A stretch of 64,000 bases of DNA, taken from Whalleya microplaca (Eukaryota; Ascomycota; Sordariomycetes; Xylariales; Xylariaceae). Shown here in pieces: positions 37,191-50,547 of this stretch. Numbering within the stretch: position 1 is the first letter of the stretch; each line of letters begins with the position of its first letter. The notes under the pieces were generated by a model that was given only the letters and a program-made list of their open reading frames with translations, was not told the DNA's origin and made no database searches. A program made the translations under genes and the position numbers. The DNA lies in NCBI GenBank assembly GCA_022497155.1, contig MU385764.1, positions 63,427 to 127,426 on the forward strand. Direction: 5' to 3'.

Positions 37191-40100
37191 AGGTCATTAG
37201 TGACTTGACAGAAACCTCACTTCACAAGAACCTTTCACAACATCAGGGAACTCCGGGTCATCACGGATCTCACAGCCAATAGGCACTTTCATCCAGCACC
37301 GCCCATTCGATCAGCGGGGTTGGGCATATCGTGCACATTCTCCGTACACGATTGGCATTGGCATGGACTTCTCATTCACATGTTTTGCGCTTCGTCCTCT
37401 GGGCGTTTTCATCAGTATATTTTTATGTATCTTTTTGGGCATGGCGTTTCAGGACTGCATGGTACCGGCGAAATCATGATACCACACCGAGCATACGATA
37501 CGGTTGGAAGGAAACGCGATCACGCTTCGTATGGCTTACGTAATCTGCTTCTGGCTTTCCTACCTAGGGAGTGCCCGATCGGATGCGAATGAAATGGGAA
37601 TGGGATTCGGATGGAGTTAATGCATAATTTTCTATATTCTACAGTTTGCGGTTTGTTTCCGACTTGGTGGAATCGCGGAAAGCGATCCAAGTCTGAGGGG
37701 CGTCCGATGATGCAGCTGGCCTCGGCGGACTGGAGGGTGGACGCAATGATGATGGTACGGCGTCGAATCATGATAGAAGTTCATGGTGACGAAACTGGAA
37801 TGCTGCGGTCTAGAGAGCGTGCGGTATGGATATAAGATAGCGATCAACAATTCGTTATTGCTCGTCTCAGCTCAGTGCTCATGATCCGTTTCAGCCACTA
37901 GGTGTTGAACACGCCCAGAGTTCTAGAGCACGATCGTCTAATGCTGCTCCTCATGCTCTATAGAACATATGCTTGTCCATTGCATAGCACTCGCTATTTG
38001 GCAGCCAGCCCCTGGCGCCAGCATTGTCGATCGATCAGCTGTGTTTGTTGGCTGATAGCAGCGATTAGGGGAGAACGGGATTATGGATATAGAGGTGCTT
38101 TCTGCTGCACATACACGAAAAGGGAAAAAATGCGGTGGGAAACAGGACCACCACCTGGGAAACGACGGGAACCCTGGAGTATACGTTGATAGGGGGGGAA
38201 TACGACTGAAAAAAACTTGCTGATGGCATCGCAACGTTTTCATGAGCATTGAAATACCACCACTCCTGAATATATACGAACATGTGTTATTCTTCTTCCA
38301 ACGCTTACTGTGTCTTTTATTACTGTGCGAGTGAATGACTGTCTTGCTTGTGTGACGTGTTGCCCCTGTGTTCCGTATCGGAAGTGACAGATATTTTAGG
38401 TTTCCCGGGTGCCAGTAGGCTGGGAACCAAGGGAGGGGCCGCCTGCCTGTGATCTAGGTTCAGGGATAGTCGGAAAGTATAAGGAGGACTCGGGCTGTAA
38501 CGTAACCAGCGTTGAGGTACATCAGGTAGGGGTTCAGGGGGACGTTACCAGTGGCGTTCGAAAGGGCTTCCACGATTTACTGGTAAGTAAGGGCTGTAAA
38601 AGGATACCGCGTGAGCGCGATTATGTGAAGGGAGATTTATTGCTGATATGGTCCAGAAAGGGGGGTCTTGATCTGGCTCAGAAAGGTTACGTAAGGTACT
38701 GGGCTCTAGCGGATATGCTCCGTAGCGTTGCGAGGGAACCTTTCTCGGGTAGGTAGTTGACGGAGTGCCCGAGTTCTATGGGAGGGGATTAGAGTTCTCG
38801 GGAATCATGCAGCAGTGTAGCTGCCAGGCTACCTACACGGCTAGCAATCGTTGGTGTAGATTTCGCTTTGGGCCTAGTTATGATAGATCACACTATCTGA
38901 GTCATTGCTGCGAATCCAGATGTGGAAAAATCGGGAATTCTCAGGAACAGAGACCAATCTTAGTCTTGAGGATGAGTGAGATCGTGAAGCCGGGGAGTGG
39001 AAGGGAGTGACTGCAGCCTCATCCTAGTGCTAGCAGACAGCCACATTGGATGCAATCTGATTACGATGGTGCCCCCAATATAAGTAGGATTTTTATATTT
39101 CTCTTTTGATTTCTATCGTATTGAATGTGCTTAGGTAGCTTGTCCATCCGTGTCTATCTCCACCTGTCAAAGTGTATCCATTCCCAGTCCGTCGGACGCC
39201 GGTCCAGCCCTACCTGAACTCTATCTTTTTCCCCCAACCATTGTCTAGTTCCAAATCTTGGCTCCGAAATGCCAAAGAAGTAGCGGGTTCGAAAATGCCA
39301 TATCAAGTGTTGGGAACGCTAATAGGCCATCCATTACCCCAGCTTAAGTCTACAGCATCGCATAAGATAGGGGCGAACAGCAGAAGGCTGAACTCGCACG
39401 TCGTCCTAGAGAACGCACTAACGGCAGCAGAACTCGATGAATTCTCTGAATCATACGTGTCTACCTAATAATGTGCGCTTCAGAGCTTTGGAAAGGAATG
39501 ATGAGTCCTGTGGCCAAGATGACGTCCCCTATATCTGCTATCGATGCGATCAACCCCCTGAGAAGCATAGGAGGGACGTGTCACTCGGAAAGATCCTCGT
39601 TTGTGTTATATCTCTCCTTTAATCTTACATATAGCTTATATATCACCTTGCGTCAATGCCAGTTATGTGTATCGTCAAGCGATCGTGTGCTAGGTCCTGG
39701 CTTGTCAATCAACAGACCATTGGCCTATGAACATGCCTCAAAACTTGTGAAGATCGATATGTAATCCAGGCTTGTAGTTCTTGGGTCCAAATAATAGATA
39801 CCACGTCGGACTTTCCCAAAGGTCAATGACCTTGAACGGCTGGGCCAGCCATCGACGTGCGCGATGCGGATTCCTAAGGGTAGGAACTTACACTAAGTAC
39901 ATGATCCTAAATTGAAAGGCTGGATAGCTACATGATGCTTGAACGGCGGGGTGAAATACGAGCATGATGAAAGGGGGACCAATCGTTCTCTGATAGTCTC
40001 CCCAGGTGTCTTCCCAGAGTCATTGCATCCTGATGGTACTGTTCCCGGTATCCTTTCGCAGCCGACCGCCTCTCTTGGCTATGATTGTGGGTGAATGTGT

Positions 40101-43100
40101 CTCGCCCAGGAAGAAGGAAGCCAGTACTTGGACGACGACGTCGAAAAACGAAGACCCGCCGCCAACTTATGCTCCGGGCCATGTAAGCCTCAGCAATAGC
40201 GGCGACGGTAGATGCGATTAATATATACATCACTCAGCTGGCTTGGCCCATTCATCGCTTGTCCTTACGCCAGATCTCAGCTATCACGCCGCTTAATATA
40301 TAACCTGGTGCCTCTATTAGCGCGAGGGCTCACGCACTATATATATACTCGGAGGGAAACGCGCCAACTGCTTCGGGCGCTTCCACCAATGCCACTTAGG
40401 AACTTCTCTGCTCACGTATTCTTTGGCAAGCAATAAGGAACTCTGGGACGTGCTCTAAGAGGCTTTGGGTACCAAATAGACCCCTTGCGAGAAGCCCTGC
40501 GAGTAGACTAAGATGGGAGAAGATGTGCATCAGAATTCTACATGCAATTACTTCTCTACTTTTGAGTTCAGGCCTTTTTTTACCCTTTCCAATTGTCGAA
40601 TATCCAGTCTTGCGACGAACTGAGTAAATCACTGGCTTTACAGGGCTCGGATGGCTTTGGGAGCATCAGAGGACTGGAAACTTTTCAAAGAAAGAAAAAG
40701 AGGGGGCGGGTCATGGAGGATAAAAACATAGGGTGCCGTGGATTAATGATACTTCAGACCAAGGGAGGACACATTATATAAGACCAGATACTAGCATGGA
40801 GGATATCCTTCCAACATCACTGTACTAATATGGAACAAGGCTTCTACCTACCCATGTTTTTTTTTCCCCCCTTTTTAAAAGAAATCGAGAAAACCATATT
40901 GCTATATTTGTTTTCAATAAGATTATCATAATTAACTCATCACAATGTGACTTCGGTAATACCTATCGAAAGTATATCGCTTCATTTTGCTTGCCTAGTT
41001 ATACATGAGACTAGGAGGATATAATGAATAATAGGGGATAGGAGGGCATCCTCCCAGTAGCATACCCTACTAATATGTATCACCTAGGTAGAATATAAAT
41101 GTGTTAAGTCCTATTTGATATATATATTATCTCACTTATTGTGTGCAGTTATCATTTAGTTGCTGTTACGAGCACTACCAGCTTGTCTTAGTGAATTGAA
41201 AGTCACCATTGTTGTCGAGAAAGCGGAAGTAACGGTATTGCTCTGGAGTGGCTGTAAGGCTAGTGTAATTTTATCCTGCCCCCTAGGCCCTTGCACATAC
41301 TCTTGTGTACGACTATTAATCCCAACTGACTCGGTGAGATTCTTGAAGTCTATCGGCGGCTTTTCTTTGGTTTTAGACTCAATCCTTCATTAAAGAAATC
41401 CCGTCAGTTCAGCCGGTATTTAAAACCAACCCAACCAATTGAACAGATTTGATTAGTTATTTCACATAGAAACATGTCATATAGTCATGTTACTGATTCC
41501 ATACTTCAATACATATGCCAGAGGACTACTCCTAGAAATTGAACATTACAAAGCTTCACGTGCGAATACACATGGCCATTTAGGCATACATGTCTAACTT
41601 GTTCAAGGGAGACCAAAGAATAATAGAAGTAAAGGAAAGATAACAGAAGACGAAGGAGGGTCTTTTGTTGTAAAGTATAAATAAGTTTGATGGAAATCAT
41701 AAGCTTGTCATTTAAGCTTTGATAATTATGCTTGCCGGCGTTGGTTATCCTTTACTTCCGCCTACGACCAGCTAATATAAATGAAAAAAAGTAGGCAAAA
41801 ATAGGACTGGCTGATCCTACGGTATGTAAATATCTAAAATTCGTCTTCCTTTGCTGTTGGGAGAAGAAGATCAGGCTCACGTAGTACATGCTCTTGGCTA
41901 AGTAATCGTATGCTAAAGACCATGGATTCCTGGGAGCATTTAGTCTACTGCTAGTTCATCTTATTATGTTTCTATTTACCAACCCTTCGATGATCATAGT
42001 GAGTCCCTTCGTTGCCCAATAGCCATGTTACAGTCCTTGGAGTAGAACCCCCATACCCATACACGTATTTTTCTTATGTCACGCGAAACACTGGCTCTGC
42101 TTCTGTACTCCAGTCGTCCTATGGGCCGTAGTTGGGCGCCGGTTCGAAAAGCGACCGTCCTTTCTGTGTAACTAGGTAGATAGTCCTTGACGTCCATTTG
42201 GACGTAAACAGTTTCATCAACATGATCATCAACATCGTAATTTCGTCATTAGATGTTTGATGAAAGAGCTATTCGCTCGTAGAACTCTCCCATCCCAAGC
42301 TAACCATACTTAGCATAAAAACAGTGTGCAATTCTCATGCCTCTACGGTCCTACTTGATATACCAAGTTCCTCAGTTACAAAATGAAGAACTGATCACCA
42401 TATCACAAATATATTTGTTCTGATTGGCGTTATTTCGCGGAAGACTTACGTGATTAGCTTGAGAATCTCTTTGATAACATTGACCCTCGACAAGTGTCTA
42501 TAGTTATAGAGATCAAAATCTCTTTGAATGTTCTGAGAAGTATATGCGTTATGTCGAGAACAAACATGTAACATATTGACATATATATAGTAGACTGATA
42601 TTGCCATGCTGCAATGGGGAGACGTCTTAGCAACACCTGGTGTGCCTCAATACTCCTTGTAGGCTGGATAAATTGGGCTACAGAATAGTGTCTCTAAAGA
42701 CTGAACGGTGTTGGCTTTCAGTCATAGTTACGTTCAACTTCTTTGTCAGTAAATATAGAAATCCAGCCGTATATCTGGCTCAAGGACTCTGAAATATTCA
42801 AAGAATGGCTTCGATAGATTCTCGCCCCTGGCGGACTTAATTGGGGGACTAATATGTATATCGAGTACGTGTGTCTCGCGACACATCCTATTAGGACCGA
42901 TGTCAATCTGGGCGAGTTGCGATATTGACGTCTTCTTGTCACTTTATACATTTTTGTAAGCTTCCTAAGGTTTAGTTTCGCATAGTAGCGTCTTAATCTC
43001 TCCAATGCGACGTGTCCGTGGCTGCTTAGACTCAAAGATGTGTACTCCTAATGTGCCGCATTCAGAACCAGAACCGAGACAGGTAGCATAAAGATGAGCC

Positions 43101-43994
43101 TGTCAACCCATAGTTCCTGGGTGACAGCACACATGCCTTTTCGGATAGGGCTGTCTACAACCTTTCTCTAGCTTGTGTCAAGCTAAGCGCGACTCCGTGG
43201 AAACAAGTCCGTGCACGAAAACATCAAAAGCTTAAAGCTTAAATTGACTTGATATTCATTGGTGATGGGGGATGCCGTATTGCTCTACTTCTGGCATATT
43301 TCTTCCTAATCCGACACCTAGCAAGAATAAGCTCAACCCGAGACACTACCCTCAGCATATATCCTAAACTGGAGGCCACGCAGATGGCCTTCATTAGATG
43401 CTAAAACTATCAATAAAAACCAAGTTCCCTACTTTCGTCATAACGCTTTGACTTCTACTGTAGCTTTTGATGACAGTAGATCGTACCCTGTATGCTATCT
43501 GTCTGTCCTACTACTTAACTACTGGTCAGCAAAGACGATGGACCAGAGGCATATCCATCTGTTCTGGCGTCGAGGCCAGTAGTCGCAATTGATTTCTTAG
43601 CTACTCAGCTACTTACCCTCCCTCCATATCTTAATGTTTTCCACTGAACCTAGCGCTTAAAGCTCGTACGTCGACACGGAATCACTTGCTCCTATGCAAC
43701 CCGCAGTGTTTATTTTACCTCCGGGGACGTGTTTCAAGGAACCCCCCTAGTATCAAGGAATGCAGTAGTCTTATTTGTTGCCACAAGGATACCTAGAGTT
43801 TCGAGGCATCCCTTATATGATTAGAGACGTAGGTTGCGGCCACGCGCACTCCAGTATCCTCGACTGCTAGTCCATCATCAAGATCACATTACTTGCGGGC
43901 TCGTTTGTTCTTCGAGGACTTCGTGACAAAGTCACGTCCAGTCCGCCTTCCTGTTCTTACCTTTTCTCCTATGTCACCTCATGCTCTCACTATC
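37191..43994. other. Gene-poor stretch
   Basis: The first few hundred bases are the 3' region of the PP1 subunit gene. Beyond that no frame has recognisable domains. A moderately long frame at 38409-38756 (115 codons) sits in a GC-richer patch but has no family likeness. 40-43.8 kb is AT-rich with short random frames. The last 250 bases are presumably the promoter of the wall-protein gene. Confidence 0.45.
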
Positions 43995-46226
43995 ATGAAG
44001 CTCTTGGGTTGTCTCCATCTGCTCCCCATTGCTTCCAGCGCAATAGCAATAGGGAAAGGAGCACCCGGATCAAGCAAGAATATCGGGCTTGGGGAAGGTA
44101 ATGCCAACGACTTTGGCGGCTTCGACCACCATGGGCAAGGCGGCAACCGCCATCATGGCTCCTTGGACAGTGAAGCAGATACCTTCAATATCATCGCTGG
44201 GGATATGAGCAATACACAAACGTCAACCAGCACGGCCAATGCCGCTGCACACATCGGCCATAGAAATGCTGCGCCCTTTAGGAACGGTTATTTCGATGAG
44301 GATGATGACGACGACAGCGACTACGACGACGACGACGACGACGACGATGATGACGATGATCCTAGAGGACGAGGTGGAGGTCGTGGGCCACATAGAGGTG
44401 GCCCACATCCACATCATCATCATCACCATCGTCCTCCTGGGGAGTGTCCAATATGGCGGATCACGGTGACAGCCACTCAAACAAACACCCAAACCTATTC
44501 TACTGTCACAGTAACGGCCACCCAAACCAATTCTGTGACAGTTTCAGCAACATCAACTTCTCGAACCACAACTACTAGCACTTCCACGAGATCGACTTTG
44601 TCGACTGTTACATCAACGATATCTGGCACATCTACATCTACTGATACATTCACATTAACTGATACGTCTACATTCACTACTGCGTCTTCATCAACTGATA
44701 CGTTTACATTAACTGATACATCAACATTTACCACTGCGTCTACATCTACTACCACGTCCACATCCACTACCACCACCACGTCTACATCTACCACAACATC
44801 TACAGTTACAAGATCAGGCAGTACAGCTACATTTACTACAACGGATACAGTCACGAGGACAGGAAGCACCTCTACGTCTACGACAACAGACACAGTCACT
44901 AGGCGAGGAAGCACCTCTACGTCTACTACAACAAATACAGTTACAAGGCCAGGAAGGACGTCTACATCTACATCTACTACAACGAATACAGTCACAAGGT
45001 CAGGAAGCACGTCTACTTCTACGTCTACAACCACGGACACAGTTACAAGGACAGGGAGCACCTCGACATTTACAGTGACGAATACACTCACGAGTTCAGG
45101 GGGTACAGCTACATCCACTAGCACGGATACAGTTACGAATACAGGGGGCACATCTCCATCTACTGTCACAAACACGGCTACTCGTCCTTTCAGCAGACAA
45201 AGTACAAGAACGTCTACATCCACCACCACAACCACAATTACGAGGTCAGGTACGACGGTCACGTCCACGTCCACGTCCACGTCCACGAGTACAAGAACAA
45301 CCACTGGTACTTCTAATGGACAAGTGACAACAGGAACATTTACATCCACTATCACAAATACAGTCACAAACACGCTCACTAGCTCGGGATTTACATTCAC
45401 GTCTACTTCCACAGACACAGCAACAAATACTCTCAGTGGATTAGCAATAGGCTCCAATACTCTGGCCAGCTCTAGAATAAGAACTTCCACTTCCACTTCC
45501 ACTATTACGAGTACAATTACAAGTGCAAACGCCACATTCACTTCTACGTTTACAAGTACGAGTACGAGCACGCTTAGTGCATTTGGAATAGGAACTAGCA
45601 CACCGACTGGGTCAGCATTTAACGGCACAGCCTCTCCCACTCAGGCCAATCCGGGCACTGGGTCAAGTGCATTACTTGCAACAACGGGCACCGCTACCAG
45701 TGTATCAGCCACCGGCGCGACCTCGATAAATCCCAGTGTAGCGGTAAATGGCACCAATGGATCTACTGTGCTGTCAGTTACAACGGGCACCGCGAGTAAC
45801 AACTCGGTCCTCAGCGGGGCATCAGTAGCTACTACTACTTTATCTGGTTCGGGTTCTACGAGTACAGAAACGGTAGTAGTAGGCACTGTCACCTTCACCC
45901 AAGGTTCATCAACATTTGTAAGTCTATCTCAGTTCAAGATTCGGTCGGACGGTTCAAGAGCTGGCTCATTTATGCAGCTCGCAGCCGCCGGACCTTTGAA
46001 ATTTGGCCCTGTGCAGTCCCGTTGTTGTGGAGCGTAAATACTGAATGAAGCATTATAGACCAGAACAACTACCAGCTCGACATCTAGATCTTCGAGCACA
46101 ACAGCATCGCGTACGGCTACAAGTTCCAGTGCAGATTTCTTCTCGGAAGATGATGCGTCCAGGCGGGCCCCCAACACAATAATATTAGGGACTGTCGTTA
46201 TGATGAGCATTCTAAGATTTTTATGA
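43995..46226 (+). CDS. GPI-anchored, mucin-like Thr/Ser-repeat wall protein with Asp and His tracts
   Basis: Exon 1 is 43995-45917, exon 2 is 46059-46226, and a 141-bp intron (GTAAGT...TAG) joins them in phase 0; 696 residues. The start MKLLGCLHLLPIASSAIA is a signal peptide; an in-frame ATG at 43893 would put 34 residues before it. Residues about 101-122 are nearly all Asp, followed by a Gly/Arg stretch, a run of six His and a Cys (PPGECPIW). Residues about 160-500 are imperfect 17-19-residue repeats such as STSTSTTTDTVTRTG and TDTFTLTDTSTFTTAS, heavily O-glycosylatable. Exon 2 continues the Thr/Ser bias (TRTTTSSTSRSSSTT) and ends with a polar stretch plus the hydrophobic tail NTIILGTVVMMSILRFL, as expected for GPI attachment. 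Without splicing the frame would end at 46037 with no anchor. Likely a cell-wall adhesin or structural mannoprotein. Confidence 0.75.
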
Positions 46227-47030
46227 GCGAACGCAATTTTTTGCATTAGGACGACGACTTGAGGTCGATAAATTGCACACGTTTAAGAGTTGGAGGGGTA
46301 ACTAGACGTTATCTAGACGTCCTATAAAAACTATGTCATTGAAGAGGAAAATAACTCGTTTGGTGAGTGTTTCACTAATATGAGCACACTTGGGTGAGAC
46401 TTCTGTTATGAAAATGATACCACTAAATAATACGCATGATATATATTGTTATTTTACATATATATATGTTACGATGGGCCTCTCTGCTGGCTGGTCGAGG
46501 TTTATTTATCCCTGTCATTTTAAATTCATGACTCGTAGGTAGCCGGTTAACACCTCGAATCATGGCATTCTCAGAATGAATTGAATACGGCAGTTGATTT
46601 GCTTGGTATTCTCACGACGATTACGCCATACCTATTAGTTCGTACACAGTAACTAAGTAACCTAGACCTTCTCCAATTCATGATGGAAAGGAGAACTATG
46701 AAAGGAAACTCCATATCATCCCCGAGGGAGATAAGCAATGACATGCCTATTCTAGCAAGGCGACCGTCCGAACGTGCAGCCATAATCCCGGCAGAAACAC
46801 ATCGGGGCCAATGGCGTTGGCTTATCATCGCTTTTGATGCTGATCATCGCCAGAACAAGCCATAGAATAATTACACTGAATCGAGACGCTAATAATTCTG
46901 GCTTAAGCACCCGACCGGATACTACGTAGATGCCCCTACGCGTAAAAAGGAATATGGTCTACAAAGCCAACCAACTCCTGCGCCGATTTCAGCGTATCGA
47001 CTTGTATGTTGTCGGCCAGCAACTGCTCTC
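46227..47030. other. Intergenic between wall protein and carboxypeptidase
   Basis: AT-rich, including an (AT)n tract near 46440-46468. No supportable gene; the frames at 46571-46865 overlap on opposite strands with no motif. The right part is presumed promoter of the carboxypeptidase. Confidence 0.5.
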
Positions 47031-48967
47031 ATGATGTCGCTGTTGGTGCATCTACTACTTCTCGCGGCTGGTGGATCAGCTCAATTCGTTTCACCACCAT
47101 CGTCGCTGAAAGAGGTCGTTGGCTATGCTGGAGTTCCTGTCCGATATAAGGAAGTACCAGTGGGGATCTGTGAGCAGGATCCCGATGTAAAGAGCTATTC
47201 AGGATACGCCGACGTAGGAGAAGACGAGCACATATTCTGGTGGTTCTTCGAGTCTCGCAATCAAGACCCGTCAGAAGCGCCACTGACGGTCTGGATCAAT
47301 GGTGGACCAGGCTCCAGCTCCATGATCGGTCTGTTCGAGGAACTTGGGCCATGTCGTGTTGATTACTTCGGCAAAGTCTACAACAACCCATACTCGTGGA
47401 GCAATGCCAGCAATTTGCTCATCATCGACCAACCGAGTCAGACTGGGTTCTCTTATTCCAAACCGGTGCCAGCTTATAAGGCCAACGGCGACATTATAGT
47501 CCTACCCGACAACACTTGTCCGGACTACGCACCGTCAGGCTCGTGTGGCACCTATGCGTATCCTAATATCACATTGACCGCAAACTCAACTGCAAATGCC
47601 GCGCCGAATTTCTGGAAGACGTTGCAGGGCTTGTGAGTACCATCTAGGGCCATCCATTACGGTTTTTTTTTGTCTTCGGGAGCCAAGACCCCCATTGGGG
47701 TATATTCGGGAGTGACAAGCTCCCGAAATAGCTCTCGGGACTCTCGATAGTCCGCCAAGTTATTTAGAAGGGCAAGATACTGACTTTAGGCATTTTAGTA
47801 TGGGTGCTTTTCCTCAGTACTCGCGCAATGGATTTCATTTCACAACGGAAAGCTATGGTGGGCATTACGGGCCGGTGTTCAATAAATACATTGAAGAGCA
47901 AAACGCTCGTAACATTTCCGGTGCGAAGCAGATCCAACTGGAGACGGTGATGATAGGCAATGGATGGTGGGTTAAAATCCCAATCGACTTCAACGGTGGT
48001 CTAATGTGAATGCAATAGGTACGATCCAGTCATCCACTACCCGGCCTACTATAATTTCACTGTCTACCCTGGAAACACCTATGACTACTCTCCGTTCAAC
48101 GAGTCACAAGCAGCCATGTTTTACAACAACGTGTATGGGCCAGGGAATTGCCTTGACCAGCTGCTAGAATGTCAAGCCACCGGTGATAACGCCATCTGCA
48201 ATAAAGCAGACAATTTCTGCGCTAACCAGGTTGAATCGGTGTACGACAATGTACTTGGCCGAGATGAATATGATATGCGCGAACTTGTTCCCGACCCCTT
48301 TCCTTACGGGTTCTACGTTGACTACTTGAATACAGCCGCTGTCCAGGAGGCCATTGGTGCCTTCACCAATTACTCAAGCAATGGCGCCGTGGGCGAGGCA
48401 TTCTCCAGTACCGGGGATGATGCCCGAGAAGCGGGCACGATCGAAGCCCTCCGATACCTAGTCTCGAAGGGCGTCACAGTAGTGTTATACGCTGGTGACG
48501 CAGACTATAACTGTAATTGGCTGGGAAGTGAAGTCGTGGCTCACGCTGTCGATGCGCCGGGGTTCTCAGAAGCAGGCTACACGAACTTGACCACGAGCGA
48601 CGGAATCGTTCACGGTCAGGTGAAGCAAGCGGGCAAGTTCAGCTTCACGCGGATCTACGAGAGCGGTCATGAGGTACCGTTCTACCAGCCTCTGGCTGCG
48701 TTGGAGCTGCTGGAGAGAGCGATTAAAGGCAACGATATTGTGACCGGGAAACTGGCCGTGGATTCAGACTATCTTACGCAGGGCACGCCAAAGAGTACAT
48801 ACCGGCAAGGAAATGCCACTGTGCAATGGGAGGTGTTGCCAGCAAATGCCACCTACGATGTTAATACAAATGGACCGGGGCCTGCTTGGCAATCGGTTCT
48901 TTCAAAGAGACAGTCGCTTCTTTTGGAGAGGGGTATGAGATCGCGCCCAAAGCGCCGGGTCAGGTAG
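47031..48967 (+). CDS. Secreted serine carboxypeptidase (peptidase family S10)
   Basis: Exons 47031-47632, 47799-47966 and 48019-48967 give 572 residues. Junctions restore TLQGF-MGAF and GNGW-YDPV. A signal peptide [18 protein letters not shown] starts the protein (the second ATG at 47034 is equally possible). The catalytic triad is visible: Ser219 in [11 protein letters not shown], Asp417 in [12 protein letters not shown] and His474 in [11 protein letters not shown]. The oxyanion/substrate loop is [11 protein letters not shown]. Several N-glycosylation sites (NAS, NIT, NST, NFT, NYS) agree with secretion. The enzyme removes C-terminal residues from peptides in the acidic extracellular or vacuolar space; the basic C-terminus (RSRPKRRVR) shows no GPI signal. 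Intron 1 (166 bp) is long for this gene and contains CGGGAG/CTCCCG inverted repeats. Downstream is a convergent acid phosphatase gene, 294 bp away. Confidence 0.93.
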
Positions 48968-49261
48968 AAGCCCGCCTGGATAAGGAGAGCTTCTTCTAGG
49001 ACAATAGTACTAACATGACACGTCCCTATAGTTATATACTAATATGAATCATTTAACGAATGCTCTTTGCGCCATGATCATATCCCATCTTGTATGTGCT
49101 CACATCTGAGTTGAATCTCTGTGGTTGGCTAAAATTAGTATCACAATCCCTCTGAGGCAGCGGTGGGAGCCCTTCATAACCTGGTCGAATACTATCACAA
49201 AGGATCATCAAATTGAAAGATTTTTGACTCGCTAACGCTGTGCGAATTCATGATTATATAT

Positions 49262-50547
49262 CTAGCTTTTGGGGGCGTATCCCTTGGGCGGGTGCTGCCC
49301 GTCCGGGACCTCTAAGCTGGATGTATAGTACACCGGAGCTGTATTTCCATTCCAGGCCTTCTTTACGCTAGGTAAAACTGTGCGACCATGTAACTCATCG
49401 GCGGCGTCCAAGTTTGGCCCTGGATAACGTTTGTTGCCACCCTTTTCGTTGAGCGCACCCGCATAGGAAGAGTTGAAATACATGTCGTCTAGCTTGACAT
49501 CACCGGACCAAGATCGAATCCTATCCCCGGTGCCATTCGCTACCACCTCGAACACATTAGCGCCGACGTCAAATCTTCCGAGGGTATGCAGGTCCCAATT
49601 AGCCGAGACAGTCGAGATCTCACTGTAGTGGTTGTAGTAGTTATCGTCGACAGTCCCAACAAGCTCGGAGGGTACGGCGTCGCCGAGTAAGATGGCCAGG
49701 ATCCGGTTCTGAGAGCTGTACGTCTCATTTTCGTCAAACGTAACGAGCACAAGCGTCTTCTGCATGAAGCGCTTGTCGTCTAAGAGCGGCTCTAAGAAGT
49801 TGCGCGTCCACGTGCCCGCAACCGTTACATCGGAGTCGTGACCATCACTCGTCATGTTTGGTGTGATAAACATCCACTGTGGGAGCCTCTCGTTCTTAAG
49901 GTCCTCGTAGAACATGGTCAAGTTCTTCATGCATGCCAGGCGATCTACCACACCGGCATTGGAGTTATAGTTGACTGTGGGATTGTGCTTTCGAACGTAG
50001 TCGTTCTTGCCATTCTTTTGGTTCACATAAGCAAGCCCCTCAAAGCCGCTGTACGGCATGTCTTCCTGGTACTCAGCCCAAGAGATCTTCTTGTCATCAA
50101 GCAAGTCGATGACTGTTGAGACGTTCTTGTCAACCTGGGTGAAATCGTCATGCTGCATCCCAAAATAGTCACCAGCTATGGAACCGATATAGTTCGGCTG
50201 AGACGGATGTGTGAGAGCATGGTAGTTCGAAAGTGTAATGCCTTTCTTAGCTAACCAAGCTAGGTTGGCTATCACAATATATGAGCCGTTCGTTCTTTTG
50301 CAACATGTACCAAAACAGGAGACGACTACTTACGGTCACCTATTGCCATGTCGTAATCAGTATTCTCGAGCCATATTATGGCCAACCGGTCAAACGCCTT
50401 CCCCTTGATATCACTCGTAGGACTCAATGTCTTCGCGGTCGCCCTGGCCTTTTCGACGGCGCTAGTTGCTGTTGCCGTGTATGTGTTCTCTATTTGGCCG
50501 GCGACATGGATCGCGAAGATCAACGTCGATGAGATAATGGAACGCAT
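49262..50547 (-). CDS. Secreted acid phosphatase, phosphoesterase family (PF04185 type)
   Basis: Exon 1 is 50334-50547 and exon 2 is 49262-50268 (minus strand). The 65-bp intron (GTAAGT...TAG) restores AIGDPNLAWLAKKGI; 406 residues. The N-terminus MRSIISSTLIFAIHVAGQ is a signal peptide. Family motifs: IIWLENTDYDMA (the metal-site start of the phosphoesterase fold), NYHALTHPSQPNYIGSIAGD, NMTSDGHDSD and VLVTFDENETY. Multiple N-X-S/T sites are present. Fungal members are extracellular, phosphate-repressible acid phosphatases that release phosphate from organic esters. The upstream region, shared with the divergent iron transporter, has CACGTGGG at 51321, matching the core bound by Pho4/NUC-1. 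This fits phosphate-starvation induction but is not proof. A phospholipase C-like specificity within the same fold cannot be excluded. Confidence 0.9.

Noticed and set aside
44495..45640. 381-codon minus-strand frame of alternating Val and Asp
   Set aside because: Pure antisense of the Thr/Ser repeats (ACA/ACG/TCT reversed), not a plausible protein.
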